Position numbers and translations under genes: made by a program. A DNA stretch of 59,353 nucleotides from Enterococcus raffinosus (GTDB lineage: Bacteria; Bacillota; Bacilli; Lactobacillales; Enterococcaceae), in assembly GCF_001886185.1 (NCBI RefSeq), contig NZ_JXLA01000028.1, forward strand, positions 1 to 59,353, in the 5' to 3' direction. The notes beneath the pieces are model-generated. The model was not told where the DNA came from. It saw nothing but the letters and a program-made list of their open reading frames with translations, and ran no database searches. Position 1 is the first letter of the stretch. Every line of letters starts with the position of its first letter. Positions 59,182-59,353 of this stretch are shown here, one piece after another.

Positions 59182-59353
59182 ATTTAATGAATAAAATCGT
59201 TTCGATTATCTAGTAAAATATTCGCTACGTACATCAGCAGACAAGCATTCTTACTGACTCAATGATTATCTTCACATCAGATAAACTGCTAAAAGCAGAA
59301 CTCGCAGCTAACTCATTTTAAAGGATTCATTTTTGAAGACCGCAAAAATGAGT

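Overview
The window is Gram-positive, low-GC chromosomal DNA, most likely Enterococcus. The host order tdk-prfA-prmC-Sua5-glyA-upp, the murT-gatD pair and the type of prophage support this. The species cannot be fixed from the sequence; an E. casseliflavus/gallinarum-like lineage is only a guess. About two thirds of the window (1 to about 38,770) is a tailed, siphovirus-type prophage whose left end lies outside. The rest (38,770 to 59,353) is ordinary host chromosome.

Prophage layout. The integrase (37556-38698, +) lies beside the 3' end of a tRNA-Thr(CGU) gene, so the tRNA marks the right attachment site. A lysogeny cassette on the + strand (CI-like repressor, ImmA/IrrE-type metallopeptidase, a lipoprotein, integrase) diverges from the lytic genes at a switch around 35461-35742. 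The leftward early region runs from 35442 to 21942. It holds small regulators and membrane proteins, a frame-broken gene, DUF2800 and DUF2815 proteins, a family A DNA polymerase, a VapE-type primase/helicase, an iteron-rich non-coding block that looks like the replication origin, a VRR-NUC nuclease, an SNF2-like helicase and an ArpU-like late regulator. The late region (21814 to 1) has terminase, portal, an SPP1 gp7-type minor head protein carrying a C-terminal ADP-ribosyltransferase, scaffold, capsid, head-tail joining proteins, tail tube, two-frame tail chaperones, tape measure, Dit, a large tail protein with wall-cleaving domains, a CHAP protein, a BppU-like baseplate/tip protein, Ig-like domain proteins, holin and the start of the endolysin. 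One gene with its own promoter and terminator (19539-20039, +) sits against the grain between portal and terminase and is a likely moron.

The most unusual points are these. Fibronectin-III domains are cut at the same structural position at two successive gene junctions, flanked by two copies of another domain. The minor head protein is fused to an ART domain and abuts an unknown small gene. There are eight exact 8-bp iterons in 365 bp. Four replication-region proteins share an Asp-rich segment, in three of them ending in Trp. An 8-bp tandem duplication has broken an early gene. A 20-bp perfect inverted repeat frames the lysis-lysogeny switch.

Host part. A leftward cluster makes thymidine kinase, release factor 1 and its methyltransferase, the Sua5-type tRNA t6A enzyme, serine hydroxymethyltransferase and uracil phosphoribosyltransferase. 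Then come a YfcC-type transporter, a divergent MerR/SDR pair with a textbook 19-bp-spacer promoter, a TrkH/KtrB-type K+ transporter, the lipid II amidation enzymes MurT-GatD, mannose-6-phosphate isomerase, a serine hydrolase, a VOC-family dioxygenase-like protein, a rhodanese-like protein without its cysteine, an azoreductase, an AI-2E family exporter, a lone PTS sorbitol IIA protein and a lactonase. Most genes end in clear hairpin terminators. No rRNA, insertion sequence or CRISPR array was seen. I see nothing definable in 59182-59353.
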